Origin: Pseudopyrenochaeta lycopersici
Taxonomy: Eukaryota > Ascomycota > Dothideomycetes > Pleosporales > Pseudopyrenochaetaceae
Direction of reading: 5' to 3'
Length of the DNA stretch: 64,000 nucleotides
NCBI GenBank assembly: GCA_003313425.1
Contig: NHZP01000007.1
Coordinates: 558,001 to 622,000 of the forward strand
This document shows positions 33,954 through 45,868 of this stretch, piece after piece. A program made the translations under genes and the position numbers. The notes beneath the pieces were generated by a model, which saw only the letters and a list, made by a program, of their open reading frames with translations, made no database searches and had not been told where the DNA came from. Position 1 is the first letter of the stretch. Every line of letters begins with the position of its first letter.

Positions 33954-35993
33954 ATGGAGACACGAGGACCTCCGCGCGTGAAGAACAAGGCGGCTGCGCC
34001 CATCCAAATCAGCGCCGAACAGCTGCTCCGCGAAGCCGTCGACCGTCAAGATGAGAAACTTAAGGCGCCCACGCAGCGCTTTGCTGACCTTGAGGAGCTA
34101 CACGAGTTCCAGGGCAGAAAGAGGAAGGAGTTCGAGGATTATGTTCGCCGTAACAGGATTAACATGAATAATTGGATGCGCTATGCGCAGTGGGAACTCG
34201 AGCAGAAAGAGTTCAGGCGTGCGCGATCCATCTTCGAGCGAGCACTAGATGTCGACAGCACAAGCGTTGCGCTATGGTTGAGGTACATTGAGGCCGAGAT
34301 GAAGACCCGGAACATCAACCACGCGAGGAATCTGCTAGATCGTGCCGTTACCATACTCCCGCGCGTCGACAAGCTATGGTACAAGTATGTGTACATGGAA
34401 GAGACGCTCGGCAACATTGACGGTGCTCGCTCGGTTTTCGAGCGTTGGGTGCAGTGGGAGCCAGAAGAGGCCGCATGGTCGTCGTACATTAAGCTGGAGA
34501 AGAGACATGGCGAATTCGAACGAGCTAGAGCCATTTTCGAGCGCTTTACCGTCGTACACCCTGAACCTAAGAATTGGATCAAGTGGGCCAAGTTTGAGGA
34601 AGAGAACGGGACTAGTGACCTCGTACGGGACGTATACGGTACTGCCGTGGAAACTCTCGGGGATGACTTCATGGACGAAAAGCTTTTCATGGCATATGCC
34701 AAGTTTGAGGCGAGATTGAAGGAACTGGAACGAGCACGAGCTATCTATAAATTCGCCCTCGATCGGATGCCCCGTTCTAAGTCCGTGAATTTGCACAAAG
34801 CCTTCACCACATTTGAGAAGCAGTACGGTGACAAGGACGGTATAGAAGATGTCATTCTGTCAAAACGGAGAGTGCATTATGAAGAGCAGGTCAAGGAGAA
34901 CCCAAAGAACTATGATGCATGGATCGATTTTGCGCGGTTGGAAGAGACATCCGGAAACACAGATCGCGTGCGAGACATCTACGAGCGCGCCATTGCACAG
35001 ATACCGCCCACTCAAGAGAAGCGACATTGGAGGAGATACATCTACATATGGTTATTCTACGCCGTTTTCGAAGAGACTGTCTCACGAGACGTCGAGCGCA
35101 CGCGACAAATATACCAAGAATGTATACGTCTACTGCCCCACAAACGCTTCACATTTGCCAAAGTCTGGTTAATCTTCGCACACTTCGAGGTGCGACAAGG
35201 CCAACTCACAACTGCACGGAAGCTGTTGGGTCAATCTATCGGCATGTGTCCGAAAGATAAATTGTTCAAGGGGTACATTGAGCTAGAAATGAAGCTCTTC
35301 GAGTTCACTCGGTGTCGCCAGCTCTACACAAAGTATATCGAGTGGAACGGAGCAAATTGTCAAACGTGGATCAAGTTCGCCGAACTGGAACGTGGGTTGG
35401 ACGATCTCGATCGTGCACGCGCCATTTTTGAACTTGCTGTTGAGGAACCACAATTGGACATGCCGGAGCTGCTCTGGAAAGCATATATCGATTTCGAGGA
35501 GGGCGAGGGCGAGTACGAACGGACGAGGGCATTGTATGAGCGCCTTTTACAGAAGACAGATCATGTTAAGGTCTGGACCAGCTGGGCGCAGTTTGAAATC
35601 GGTGTTCCTGATAGCGAGGACGCTGTAGCAGCGGAAGACGAAGACCGTCCCGTTACCGAATCTGCCAAACTCCGCGCTCGTGCCATTTTCGACCGAGCAC
35701 ACAAGCGTCTCAAAGATAAGGACCTCAAAGAAGACCGCGTCGCGTTACTCAACGCGTGGCGCTCTTTCGAACTCATTCACGGCTCCAAGGAGGACCAACA
35801 AAAGATCGAGCAACAAATGCCGAGAAAGGTCAAGAAGAGGAGAAAGCTGGACGACGATTCTTTCGAAGAGTACGTCGACTACGTCTTTCCAGCGGACGAC
35901 GAGAGTGCGGCCAAATTGGCGAAGCTTATGGCAAATGCGCAAAGATGGAAACAAGCTCAGGCCCAGGCAGCAGCTGGCGAAAATGGGGAGTAA
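33954..35993 (+). CDS. CLF1: Pre-mRNA-splicing factor CLF1 (Crooked-neck, HAT repeats)
   Basis: A scaffold of the Prp19-associated (NTC) complex in the activated spliceosome. A single exon gives 679 residues, the usual length. The start [20 protein letters not shown] and [19 protein letters not shown] are family hallmarks, followed by [20 protein letters not shown]. From residue about 60 to 620 run half-a-TPR (HAT) repeats with the recurring W...YA..E pattern: [81 protein letters not shown] basic stretch ([13 protein letters not shown]) near residue 630 may be a nuclear signal, followed by [20 protein letters not shown]. No intron is seen. Confidence 0.97.
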   Translation: METRGPPRVKNKAAAPIQISAEQLLREAVDRQDEKLKAPTQRFADLEELHEFQGRKRKEFEDYVRRNRINMNNWMRYAQWELEQKEFRRARSIFERALDVDSTSVALWLRYIEAEMKTRNINHARNLLDRAVTILPRVDKLWYKYVYMEETLGNIDGARSVFERWVQWEPEEAAWSSYIKLEKRHGEFERARAIFERFTVVHPEPKNWIKWAKFEEENGTSDLVRDVYGTAVETLGDDFMDEKLFMAYAKFEARLKELERARAIYKFALDRMPRSKSVNLHKAFTTFEKQYGDKDGIEDVILSKRRVHYEEQVKENPKNYDAWIDFARLEETSGNTDRVRDIYERAIAQIPPTQEKRHWRRYIYIWLFYAVFEETVSRDVERTRQIYQECIRLLPHKRFTFAKVWLIFAHFEVRQGQLTTARKLLGQSIGMCPKDKLFKGYIELEMKLFEFTRCRQLYTKYIEWNGANCQTWIKFAELERGLDDLDRARAIFELAVEEPQLDMPELLWKAYIDFEEGEGEYERTRALYERLLQKTDHVKVWTSWAQFEIGVPDSEDAVAAEDEDRPVTESAKLRARAIFDRAHKRLKDKDLKEDRVALLNAWRSFELIHGSKEDQQKIEQQMPRKVKKRRKLDDDSFEEYVDYVFPADDESAAKLAKLMANAQRWKQAQAQAAAGENGE

Positions 35994-36627
35994 TTGGAGA
36001 AAAAGGACTGGAGCATGTAATTGTATTTTACCGGACTGTTACCAACAAAGTTGGATGCCAATCACACCTGACATCACTATCCAAAACTCCTGGCATTGAT
36101 ACTTCCATGTCTCCTTTTCGTGGTGTACTCTTTCTGTCCTTGAACACGGATTTGACCATTCTCTAGATCCTTTTTGAGGCACCCTTTCAGCTCACCGGAC
36201 ACGTCGATGTATTCATTCAAAACCCCTGTGCTTATCTATTAAGCCTTGGGTTCTTCCGTAACCTTTGTACACCTTCCTGAACATCGTGCTGGCCTTGAAC
36301 CTCCATGAGTACCTCTCCGACTGTCGCAAATATGCGGAACGAATATACTCATTGTACTTCTATGGGCAATTTAACAACCTCTTCGGCATAATAATGAGCA
36401 CTACGCTATTTGGGATCTAGTGACCACATTTCGGTACCTGACTTAGGGAAAAGCTATCCTTACCAATCACGTACCGTCGCTTACCAGGGTGAACCTTAGG
36501 GGCTTTCAACATAGCATGGCCTGGCGAGGTTTCTTATGAGTAGTTGGTTGGCTGTCAACATTTGTCTTCACTTGCAAATCTCCATACCTCAACAAAAGGA
36601 TGTGGAACGCTATGTACATCTCTCAGC
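35994..36627. other. Convergent 3' regions
   Basis: 634 bases between convergent genes; no gene seen. Confidence 0.5.
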
Positions 36628-37443
36628 TCAAAAACCAAGAGCCTTAATGCCATCTTCCCATAGAATAGCCTCGTCTACAGAAGCCATTGGCCCACCCCAC
36701 TTCACCACTCCTCTTTCGTCCACGGCGTACGAGCCTCCGACTTGCCATCGGCAGCCTCCCTCGCCTACTCCTTGTTGTCCCCAAACTCCCTCGTTCTTAC
36801 CCAACATGTACTGGTTATAGCCATTGCGAGGATTAAGGACATGTCCCCAATTTGAGATGCCTAACCCCCATAGTGCGTATATGTCTCGGCTCTGGTCGAC
36901 TATCACATCGACGTTCCAGGCTCCGCCGAGTTTCCTGACCCAGTCGTCTGTCGCTTGCTGCGTGCAGTGTGATACGGCAATAAAGTGGATCGAGGTGTGG
37001 CGATTCGCGAGGCTACGTAGTTGCAGGAAAAGTTTCTCTGTGACTGAGGACTGTCAGTGCATATTCTCAGCTCCTAAACAGAGCCACCAGAGACTGTGGG
37101 CGTACTCACATGGACACCCGCAGAATCTCAGAAACAGTATGACGCATGGTCGCCCATCAAGCGCAGGGAACTTAAGCTTCGCATTCGTCTGTGCTCTCTC
37201 ACCCACTATAGGTGGCTCGCGAACTGGGGTTTGAGGCGCTGGAGGGGTCGTCCACGATGCGAAGGCTTTCGGTACGCCCCATTGAACGTTGGCGAACGGG
37301 TTAGCGAAGCCTCCATTTCCTGCGTCGTCACCTTGTGCGCCTTTCGTATTACCACCGGCAAATAAGCCGTCAGTCTTTGGTAGGGAGAGATTGCCCAATC
37401 CGGCTCTTTGTAGGGCGATTTTAGTGCCGAGTTTACTGAACAT
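36628..37443 (-). CDS. Peroxiredoxin-like (AhpC/TSA-type) thioredoxin-fold protein
   Basis: Two exons, 37443-37110 and 37043-36628, give 249 residues. Residues 1-95 are a low-complexity N-terminus (Gly/Asn/Pro rich); the thioredoxin-like fold starts near 96 with DGRPCVILFLRFCGCPFTEK. Cys 108 and 110 lie at the position of the peroxidatic site, in a C-G-C-P arrangement rather than the usual C-P-x-C. It continues with LFLQLRSLANRHTSIHFIAV, SHCTQQATDDWVRKLGGAW, VDQSRDIYALWGLGISNWGH and GGSYAVDERGVVKW. The acceptor at 37044 was chosen because the next AG creates a stop. Activity is inferred from the fold only; the family (AhpC/TSA_2-like) has few characterised fungal members. Confidence 0.8.
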
Positions 37444-38200
37444 GTTGACGGTAGTGTCGGTGATACATGCGCATGTGGAGAATGGCTGGGATATAAACCA
37501 AGGTACCGGTAGATCTCAGACTACACGAGGTCAATGGCGCAGAGGGTCAAGGAAGCGAGGAAAGAGGGGAATCGCAGAGCTAACGAGTGCTCGGGCATGC
37601 CGACATGATCTGGCAGAAATGGCTGAGTCTTGTAGCGACGAGGCGTCGCGATTCCTGCAGCTGAGAGCTGAAACGTATGATGTCGCACGGACGCGATAGC
37701 CAATGGACATGGAAACAGAACCACTCTGCTGCTTGCCATTTCTGGGAGGGGATTTCTTAGCTGAAGCAGGCATGGCTCAGAGAAAAGACGAATCCTTCGG
37801 CACTTATGCAGGTCACGACATCATCGCCGGCATTGCGATGGTGTCGTGCAAGGCATCTGGTTGAACGCGCTGTCACGTTTTCCAGAGATGTGCTATGCTG
37901 TGGACGGAACTTCGGTCTAGGCCTTTGCCATGCACCAAGTCCCCACAAATAACAACGCTGAATTATGTCTAGCACCCCAACAACAGAGATAATGCATAGT
38001 GTATATTGCAACATAAGGAATGAAGTATGGATATGGTATCGCCTCAACCAAGACGATAAAGGACGGAAACACGCGAATCGGGTATCCCATAATTACAAGC
38101 GCCGTGACAACATCTTTTCCCCCCAATGCCTATCCCTTCTGATGGCTATGACCAGTACAACACCGTAGCCCATATGAACATCGAACAGATCTGATAGCGC
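37444..38200. other. Intergenic, nothing recognised
   Basis: Upstream of the peroxiredoxin-like gene and downstream of the methyltransferase-domain gene. No gene seen. Confidence 0.5.
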
Positions 38201-40189
38201 TTAATTTTTGTATGCGAAGATTGCCTTGCACTCAAACACAGTTTGGCGCTCGAGGCACTCTTGCACAATCTCCTCGTTCTCCCACCACCACTTGGGCTCA
38301 TCCGGAATATCGTCGACAAAGTCGCCCCAGATGTCCTTCCAAAGAGACCGTCCAATTATGGTCGAGAGCTCTTTGTCAACATCGGCTGAGACCTGGTCGA
38401 AGGCGCAAGGCAGAGTCACATTCTGGTCAACTTCTGGATCTGTCAATTCAAAGCCGGCATCCGCTAGCCAGCCTGGAACAAGCAAGCAAGGCTTTGAGCA
38501 GCGGAATAGTCGCTCAAGGTTGACAGAGAGCCTATCCTCGATCCATGTCCCCATTAACGGGCCAGCAGTCTTGCGAAGTGGTGCTGCGTCCATGATCCTG
38601 ATCTCTAATAGGCCACCAGGAGCGAGAAGCTTGTAACATTCGCGGAACAGCTCAGGTAATTTCGCGGATGGAACCAGTGATGGCAACGTCGATGCTCTTA
38701 TATGAGTAAAGTAGTCCTCAGGGTAAGGCAAAGGTACCGCACCGAAATCACGAACGGTGAGGTACGACACGTTACCAGGAAGTGGAATTGGCCGTTGGGG
38801 TTTAGTGGTGAGGAAGTGCACTGTTTGAGACGGATGCATAGCCGACAGTTGGTACACCTCAGCTGCCGTTGACTGTTAGACGGTGCACAACATCGCAACT
38901 TAGGAACACAGCATGCACTTACAGAGATTACCGTACAGTTCCAGCATTCTACCCGTATTGCATTTAGGCTTCGGGGCGATCCGAACATTGCCTAGATTTT
39001 GCATTTGGAAGCCAGTTAGGAGCCAGAGCTGCTTCTCAAGAGCAAGCTGGTACAGAATTAGCTGAGATCTTGCATAGACTAGATAAGAGCAAACGCACCT
39101 CTTCATCTGGCTCTTCACCTTCAGGTTCTTGCCATTCTTCCTTAAGTCGGTCAAGGACGACCTTAGGGCCAGCGCTCTCCATCCTGCGAATGAAGCGCTG
39201 AAAGCGAGTGAGCTCGACTGTACTACTATGCGTGACGGCAACCTTCGCGGGAACTGGCTTAGGTGGCAGCTGCATCACTTTGGGCACATCTCGAGGAGTG
39301 AGACAGTCCCATTGCGACAAAGGCCTACATGAAAATCTGGAATCTGAACTAGTGCTTCCGAACGAAGTATGCTTTATCTCCTCTGAGGATCTGGAGCCCT
39401 GGATGGTATTATGCATTTCCAGTGCCTCCAGGCTTAAAGCACCCTCAATTCTGACAGGTGGTGGTTTTCTACTGACGGTAAGTAAACGTGCAAAAAAAAC
39501 GGAGGCCAGCTAGCTACCTTCTCACTCTCTCCACAACAGGGCTTGGGGCTGCTTCGCAGTCCTCGTGTTCAGACGCAACCGAATATGTCATTGTTTTACT
39601 TATCACGAGAGACCCCGGACTTGTTTGTTGCTTTTGACTAAAATCATTGGAAATCTCATCTGTGATAGGAGCCTTCACTTCCCATCGTCGGTCATCTGTT
39701 GCCTTGGTCAGAGCCTTCTATTGAGAGTGTGTGGGCTGAATACTTACGCGAGAAGCGCGGCTCGGTGGAGTTCGTGCGTCGAGACGATGTATCGCCGTCT
39801 AATTCAGGAACTTCATACATGGACAGGTCCAAAGAACCTCCAGATGGCAGCGAAGGGGAAAGCGTGGTCGAATATGTCCAACTGGGCTGCAACGAAGGGT
39901 CCTTAAAGTCACACGGGAGCTTGATATCCACTTCCTTGGGCGCAATATGGACTGCCTTCAGGACAGAACTGCGGCTAGTCGATGGCCGCAGAATGTTTGG
40001 CTTAATACTCTTCGCTTTTTTCAAGCCTGATGTCCACCACAACTCTCGTTCGATTGAGATAGAACTTCTTGAACTTTTCGCAGTTTTGATGGAGCCTCCT
40101 GCGATAGAACGCTCTCGAGCTTTCCGCTCCCTGCGCTCTCCAACTTTCTCCGTAGTTGGATCCGTCCAGGACAAGTCCGCAGAGAACAT
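38201..40189 (-). CDS. Protein with Ser-rich N-terminus and methyltransferase-type C-terminal domain
   Basis: Five exons: 40189-39748, 39695-39518, 39471-39099, 39046-38923 and 38862-38201, giving 592 residues. The first 300 residues are Ser/Lys/Pro rich and probably disordered. The C-terminal half starts near residue 330 (RFQRFIRRMESAGPKVVLDR), then LEKQLWLLTGFQMQNLG and GRMLELYGNL, a segment like the start of a class I methyltransferase. It continues with SEVYQLSAMHPSQTVHFLTT, DYFTHIRASTLPSLVPSAKL and LFRECYKLLAPGGLLEIRIM (the methyltransferase beta-4 region). RTAGPLMGTWIEDRLSVNLE and WWWENEEIVQECLERQ lie near the end. The donor at 39517 (GTAGCT) is poor. The SAM-binding Gly motif is weak, so catalysis is uncertain. 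Confidence 0.7.
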
Positions 40190-41671
40190 GATGAAATGAG
40201 GTCCAGAGTGGGCAGAGAGGCAACCGTGCTAGAAACCAGTGGATCCAGATAAGAACGAGCAAAAGGCGGGAGAAAGACCATGAACATAGACGATCGTTAC
40301 GTCCAGACACAGGAAGATAGTCAGACACCGACCAAGGATTCGGGCGGACGGTGTCGGGGCCTTCAGGCGGGTTGCGCAACGGTACCTTTTACCGCTGTAT
40401 CTGAGCAACGATGATTGTCGCACATCCCGGCCGTGGCGTTATTGGCCTGGCAAAGAGACTTGTCGGGGATTCCCAAAACCAACTCTCCAGGATTACACTA
40501 CTGCACCATCTGTCGTGCGCTGACGCAGAAAGCCGGGACCAGCATGCGTGCCGTGGGCGATTCGGAATGGCTCCCATATCACTGGGGTGTTCTGCACCCA
40601 CACGTGGTAAAAGCGAGCAATGCATCTCAAATTGACAAATCCTTGACCCCAAAAAGAAAGCCAAGGGTTGTCACACAATTACAGGCAGCTAGGTCATCCA
40701 ACGCTGTAGCCCCTGGCATCTCTGCCCAAACCCTGCCAGGGGTTGCTGTGGCTTGCTATTACTTGTGATGGGTACATTCTAGTGGTCATGGGGACTGCAA
40801 AGGGTTATGGTACCAACTTGTAGCCGCCAAAGCTTCGGTATTCAGTAGGGGGGAACTATAGTGGGTAGTCTAGGCAATTATCTGAGTTTATGCTTTGCAG
40901 CGGTCCCAACTATCAGACCACTGGCTTTAGACCTGGCCATACTCATTGACGGAACGGCGCAATATCGGAACCTGCATGGATGGCCTGACAAATTCGGGCT
41001 AGGTTGTATGTGACGGCTCACCGGGCTGGTCGTTTCGTGGAGATGCAGACGCGGGTGCCAGTGCGCTGATCCATGGCTCCACCAGTCAGGATGCAGGCAG
41101 ATCTGCGTCGGTTGTTCCTGACGAGCATGACTAGCTCGAAGTGTCCCTGACTCGGTTCCGCAAGCCATCATGGCACAAGGCTAGATCTCGACCTCGAGTA
41201 CGAACGCAGAATCTCCACTACACGACGCTTTAACGTCGCCAGCAAAAATGGCTTGTGGCACGCTGAGTTGGCGACAATGGCGTCCCCGTTGCCATTTTCT
41301 GATTGACAGCTCCCAAAAGCAAACTTTGATTCCCGGCGAAACTTCCGGTCCTCGCTTGATGTACCTCTAGAACCCCCCTCGATCTTGACTTTTTCTACCA
41401 GCTAATAAGCGATTGCTCTAGGCTCGCTTGTATTGCCTTCTTGCAATTCTCCAGTAGACCCCTCTCTCATGGCTGGACAGCTGATAATCAGACCAGCTTC
41501 TTGAATTGAGCCGGTCGAGTACCGTGGTTCGGCGTTCAGGTGGAAATCTCTGCCATCACCCCTTGATATCCCTCGAACTACGAGAAGACTTGATCTCAGA
41601 TCCTACTCTCTTTTGCATTGATGTGAACTCCTGAGCTTTCAGGAAGAGTCTTTCATTCCTTTCCCATCACA
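40190..41671. promoter_or_regulatory. Divergent 1.5 kb region upstream of the purine permease
   Basis: No gene seen. HGATAR-type sites for the nitrogen regulator AreA occur: AGATAA near 40248 and, in reverse, at about 40877-40882, and TGATAA at 41482-41487, about 185 bases before the permease start. Purine permease genes of this type in Aspergillus are under AreA and UaY control; such sites are common by chance. Confidence 0.3.
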
Positions 41672-43809
41672 ATGGAGTCTATTCGTAACTCAATCGAGGC
41701 GTTCAATGATTACATTGGCAAGTCAACATTTGGACGTATCTTTCGTCTGGAAGGTTGTGGACATGTGGGTGCCATTTATGAACATGGCAAATAACTAAGC
41801 TACATTCTGACATATCGCGTAGGAGAAGGAGATCAAGAATACGAAGTTCACTACCGAACTGCGTGCGGGGTTGACCACATTCTTTACCATGGCATACATT
41901 GTTGCCGTCAATGTAAGCCTTCATCATCATGTACAAATTGAGTCATGGTTGACATTGCTAGGCTTCAATTCTCTCAGCCACAGGCGGAAACTGCGTATGT
42001 AATGATCCTACCGATCCATTATGTGAAACAAATGTTGAGTATGGGGTTTGTGTTCAAGGTAAACTTCTTCTCGGCCTCTAGTTAGGATTATTAACCTCAA
42101 CATAGACCTCAAACGCTCTCTGATCACCACTACCGCCGCTATTGCGGGCTTCTCATCCTTCTTATTTGGCTTCCTGACAAATATGCCTGTTTGTCTGGCC
42201 CCAGGCATGGGACTAAACGCCTATTTCGCTTTCCAGATTGTCGGCTACCATGGAAGTGGGCTTATCTCATATAATCTTGCCCTCACAGCTGTCTTTATTG
42301 AAGGTTTCATCTTCGTCTTTCTGTCATTGATAGGCATGCGCCAATGGCTTGTCAAGACCATCCCGGTATCACTCAAGATCGCAGCTGCGTGTGGTATTGG
42401 GCTATTCCTTGCGGAGATTGGTCTAAGTGGCAATTCTGGAATCGGCGCCATCAGCGGCGGAAAGAACACACCCCTTGAGATCGCTGGATGTCCGGACAAG
42501 TACAAAGTTGATGGGATTTGCATGAGCCATCAGATGACCTCGCCTACTGTCAGTTGAACACACCTCCTCGCATGACAAGTGCTAATCAGGCATATACAGA
42601 TGTGGCTTGGAATTATGATTGGCGGAGTCATCACCGCGTATCTGATGGCTTTCAAAGTCAAGAGTGCCATGATCGCTGGGATCCTTCTCGTTTCGATCAT
42701 ATCATGGCCGTACGTGCTGAGTCTCCGCATACTCTTGGGTGAGCTAACTCTATTGTAGCCGAGGAACAACTGTGACTTTCTTTCCCGACAATGACGTTGG
42801 CAATGCTGGGTGGGACTTCTTCAAGAAAGTCGTCCACTTCCATCCCATCAGCACTCTGAATGCGCTTGACTGGAATATCACGGATGCGCCAGGTCGCTTC
42901 GCACTAGCGCTCTTTACATTCCTCTATGTGGATATTATCGACTGCACGGCCACACTCTACAGTATGGCTCGCTTCTGTGGCGTTGTAGATCCAGAAACAG
43001 GAGACTTTCCTCGATCAACACTTGCTTACTGCACAGATGCATTTTGCATTTCTATTGGTTCTCTCCTCGGTACCTCTCCTGTTACAGCATTCATCGAATC
43101 CGGAGCTGGTATTGCTGAAGGCGGAAAGACTGGATTGACCGCAATAACGTGCGGTATCTGCTTCCTCATCTCTATGTTCTTTGCCCCGATCTTCGCCTCG
43201 ATCCCGCCATGGGCTACTGGTTGCACTCTGGTGCTGGTAAGCCCTCCTCCTGCCGTCACGTCGATCCTCGCTAACAATAACTTAGATTGGGTGTCTCATG
43301 ATGCGCCAGATCGTGTCCATAAATTGGCGCTACATCGGCGACGCGGTGCCTGCGTTCGTCACCGTGATGTTTATTCCTTTCGGCTACAGCGCAGCATACG
43401 GCCTCATTGCTGGCCTATTGGTCTACACAGCGCTCAATGGCTTGATCTACATTACCAAGCTTGTCTCTCGCGGATACATCGTCCCTGACGACGAGGAAAA
43501 TCGGGAATACTGGACCAGTAAGTTCGGTCAAGCATGGGTGTCCCATGTGCATGAACGCTAATGCCAGAAACAGTTAAGCCACACGGCAGACTTCCCTGGT
43601 TTATTACGGCTAGTCAGGCACTAGCGGGGCGACTTGGCCATGGCATCAGCAAGAACAAGGCCGACGACACCTCAGTGCGGAGTGGCGAGTCAAGCTGGAA
43701 ATACCAAGATCGACTACATTCCCATGCCTCAAACCGCGAGCTCGACACCGTCGTTACTCCTCCGCTGCCAACAAACCCGAACCAGGAGAAGGTTTTACCA
43801 AAGATGTAA
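41672..43809 (+). CDS. Purine permease of the AzgA (NCS2-like) family
   Basis: A plasma-membrane proton symporter for adenine, guanine and hypoxanthine in the characterised Aspergillus member. Eight exons: 41672-41764, 41823-41912, 41962-42058, 42106-42548, 42600-42709, 42759-43236, 43286-43517 and 43568-43809, giving 594 residues. Motifs are EIKNTKFTTELRAGLTTFFT, MAYIVAVNASILSATGGNC, FGFLTNMPVCLAPGMGLNAY (substrate-binding helix), LYSMARFCGVVD, LGTSPVTAFIESGAGIAEGG (signature with the conserved Glu) and FIPFGYSAAYGLIAGLLVY. The C-terminus is a cytosolic tail of about 80 residues. Donor 4 is GTCAGT and donor 1 GTGGGT, both less common; the acceptors are good. The neighbours do not belong to purine catabolism. 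Confidence 0.93.
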
Positions 43810-45592
43810 GGGATGGAATACATGATGGTCGGTGTGAGATCCTGGTCCCGTGGTCCCCGCACCGGCCGTGCAAGGGGTCGGCGGATGTCCCTTATGAATC
43901 CCGCAGGTTTGACCGTATGAGGCCGCTGTATATTTATTTTTCGTTACATGCAAGCATACCAAAATGGACGTTATCCGGCTTACCGCCAATCCGCCGTATA
44001 CGTCGGCCTTTCTGTGACCCGCGCCACGCGCAAGCGCGACTCCATCCTTCAAGACGTTCATGCTTCCGTCAAGCGTCCTTCTCCGTTGGAGTCGCAGTTG
44101 TGATGTAATTTACGTTCAGCGCGGTCCAGTAAAAGTCTTGTGATTGCTAGTTCTATCCACCTGAAACACTACCGGTAGCTAAGCTCGATAACCGATAGCG
44201 GGTTTCGGGAAGTTTCCTCACCCACACTTACGCAAGTCATGAGCGGGACAAGGGTGTCGACACCCCCCTTACGTGATTCGCGTTGATCTTTGTGGGCGAT
44301 TTTGAACTATCGGCCGTCACTCGCACGTCTTGAAACGTACTGTAGACAACTGGACCGTAGAATATCACACCGATGACGTCGTTTTGAGTCAGAAATGGGA
44401 ACTTTCCCCCGAGTCTTAGTAACTGCCGGCGCTATGATGATGTTCACTAGTGTTCCCTGTCCTCCTTAGTTCGTCTTTGCAAGTAAGCATCCCTTCCCCT
44501 TGACATAGTGACACGTCTTAAGACATCTTTCGCTAGCATAACGAGAAAAATTGCGTATGCCCTGAGCAAGTATGGCCGCGATATCTGGATCCCTACACGG
44601 CCTTGGTTTCAACTTTGCCATCCTCCCGTCCCCGCAGTTTTACGGGCCGTAACCCACCAACAGTTTCGAAAGCAGGAACATCCTTTCCGCTGTTGCCGAA
44701 CTTGCTCCTTGGATTACCAGTATCTTGATCCTTGACTTGACCATGCACTTGGCCGAGTCGATGCTCCCAACAACAATGTGATACCCGGCAACGTGATAAT
44801 TCAACCAGTAGCGTAGTTGCAACTGTGGCTCGGCAAGAAAGGTATCGCCTGGGCCACTTCTTCAAGGTGTGACAGCACAAAGCCTCCCTGTTTGACCATT
44901 TGCAGGCAGGCTGTACGTCGAGGGTGTGCTTGATGGTTGTGTCCACAAAGTCCCTGTTAGGTGGGGTAACGCACCGTTCGTTATCCATTCCGCTTTAACT
45001 AACACGCAAAAGCAAATCCATTGTATCTATCAATAAGTGCACATGTATGAGAGAAGGAAAAGAAAAACAGGCTGTTCAACAAGTTGGGTTCCGAACTGGA
45101 AGAAGCAAAGCGAAGGTGGGCGGGGAAGTATCCGAACCCTCCAATGGGTGCTTCCACGCGGACTCCAAGGTTTTAAAAGCAACACCAACTCATTACTGAA
45201 GGGAATAAAGACTTCTGCAGTATAACGGCAATGAACCTAATACAGGAACTTGCTTCTTCCCTCGTGGTGGCTTTTTTTGCAAGACGATCAATCGTATACT
45301 TCGTAGCGCTGTAAACGGGCTTCCCGCCAGCCTTGCAATCGGACTTGCAGTTACGATTAATACCTCCAACATGCTTATCCCTGAAACGACGATCGTGTTA
45401 AGCATCACAGATACCCTGAACGTTGATGGCGAAGCCGCCTTCATAATCTGCAGGGTCGAGATCTTGTACAGAGGCCTGGTGGGCGGAGATTCGTGCATGG
45501 TTCACGGTTCCTATGTCAACCAAAGTTCTGCCTTTCTGCCTAGGCGATCAATAGAATGCATTCACTCTCAATGGTTTAACCCTGCTCTTTCC
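43810..45592. other. Gene-poor stretch, nothing recognised
   Basis: 1.8 kb with only short open frames on both strands and no family resemblance. No transposon ends or long repeats were seen by eye. Confidence 0.45.
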
Positions 45593-45868
45593 CTACAACT
45601 TGACATCAAGCGCCCACCTAGGAGCTGTCACAGTTGCCCGCACCCAGTCGCCTACCTCCCTCGCAATCGTTGACATCGACCCGCCAACCATTTGCAGTGA
45701 CGCTATTAGACCTTGGGCTTCTGCAAAGCGTATCACCGCTTCATTACCCTTGTCTGCTAGGGAGAGGAGAAAGCCGTTCGTGACAAGGAGAGCGGTAGTT
45801 GCACGACAGATGCCTGAGGCGGCGCCATTGACGGCAAAGGTGTGGCAGCTGATACCGCTGGCGGACAT
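45593..45868 (-). CDS. Possible small hypothetical protein
   Basis: An intronless frame of 91 residues begins at a start codon in good fungal context (CAACCATGTCC). The composition is protein-like: Ala, Ser, Gly and Val rich, with one moderately hydrophobic stretch (ATTALLVTNGFLLSLA) and a later helix-like part (NEAVIRFAEAQGLIASLQMV). No family, no signal peptide and no partner gene were recognised. It sits alone in a gene-poor stretch and could be chance. Confidence 0.35.
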   Translation of the reverse strand: MSASGISCHTFAVNGAASGICRATTALLVTNGFLLSLADKGNEAVIRFAEAQGLIASLQMVGGSMSTIAREVGDWVRATVTAPRWALDVKL

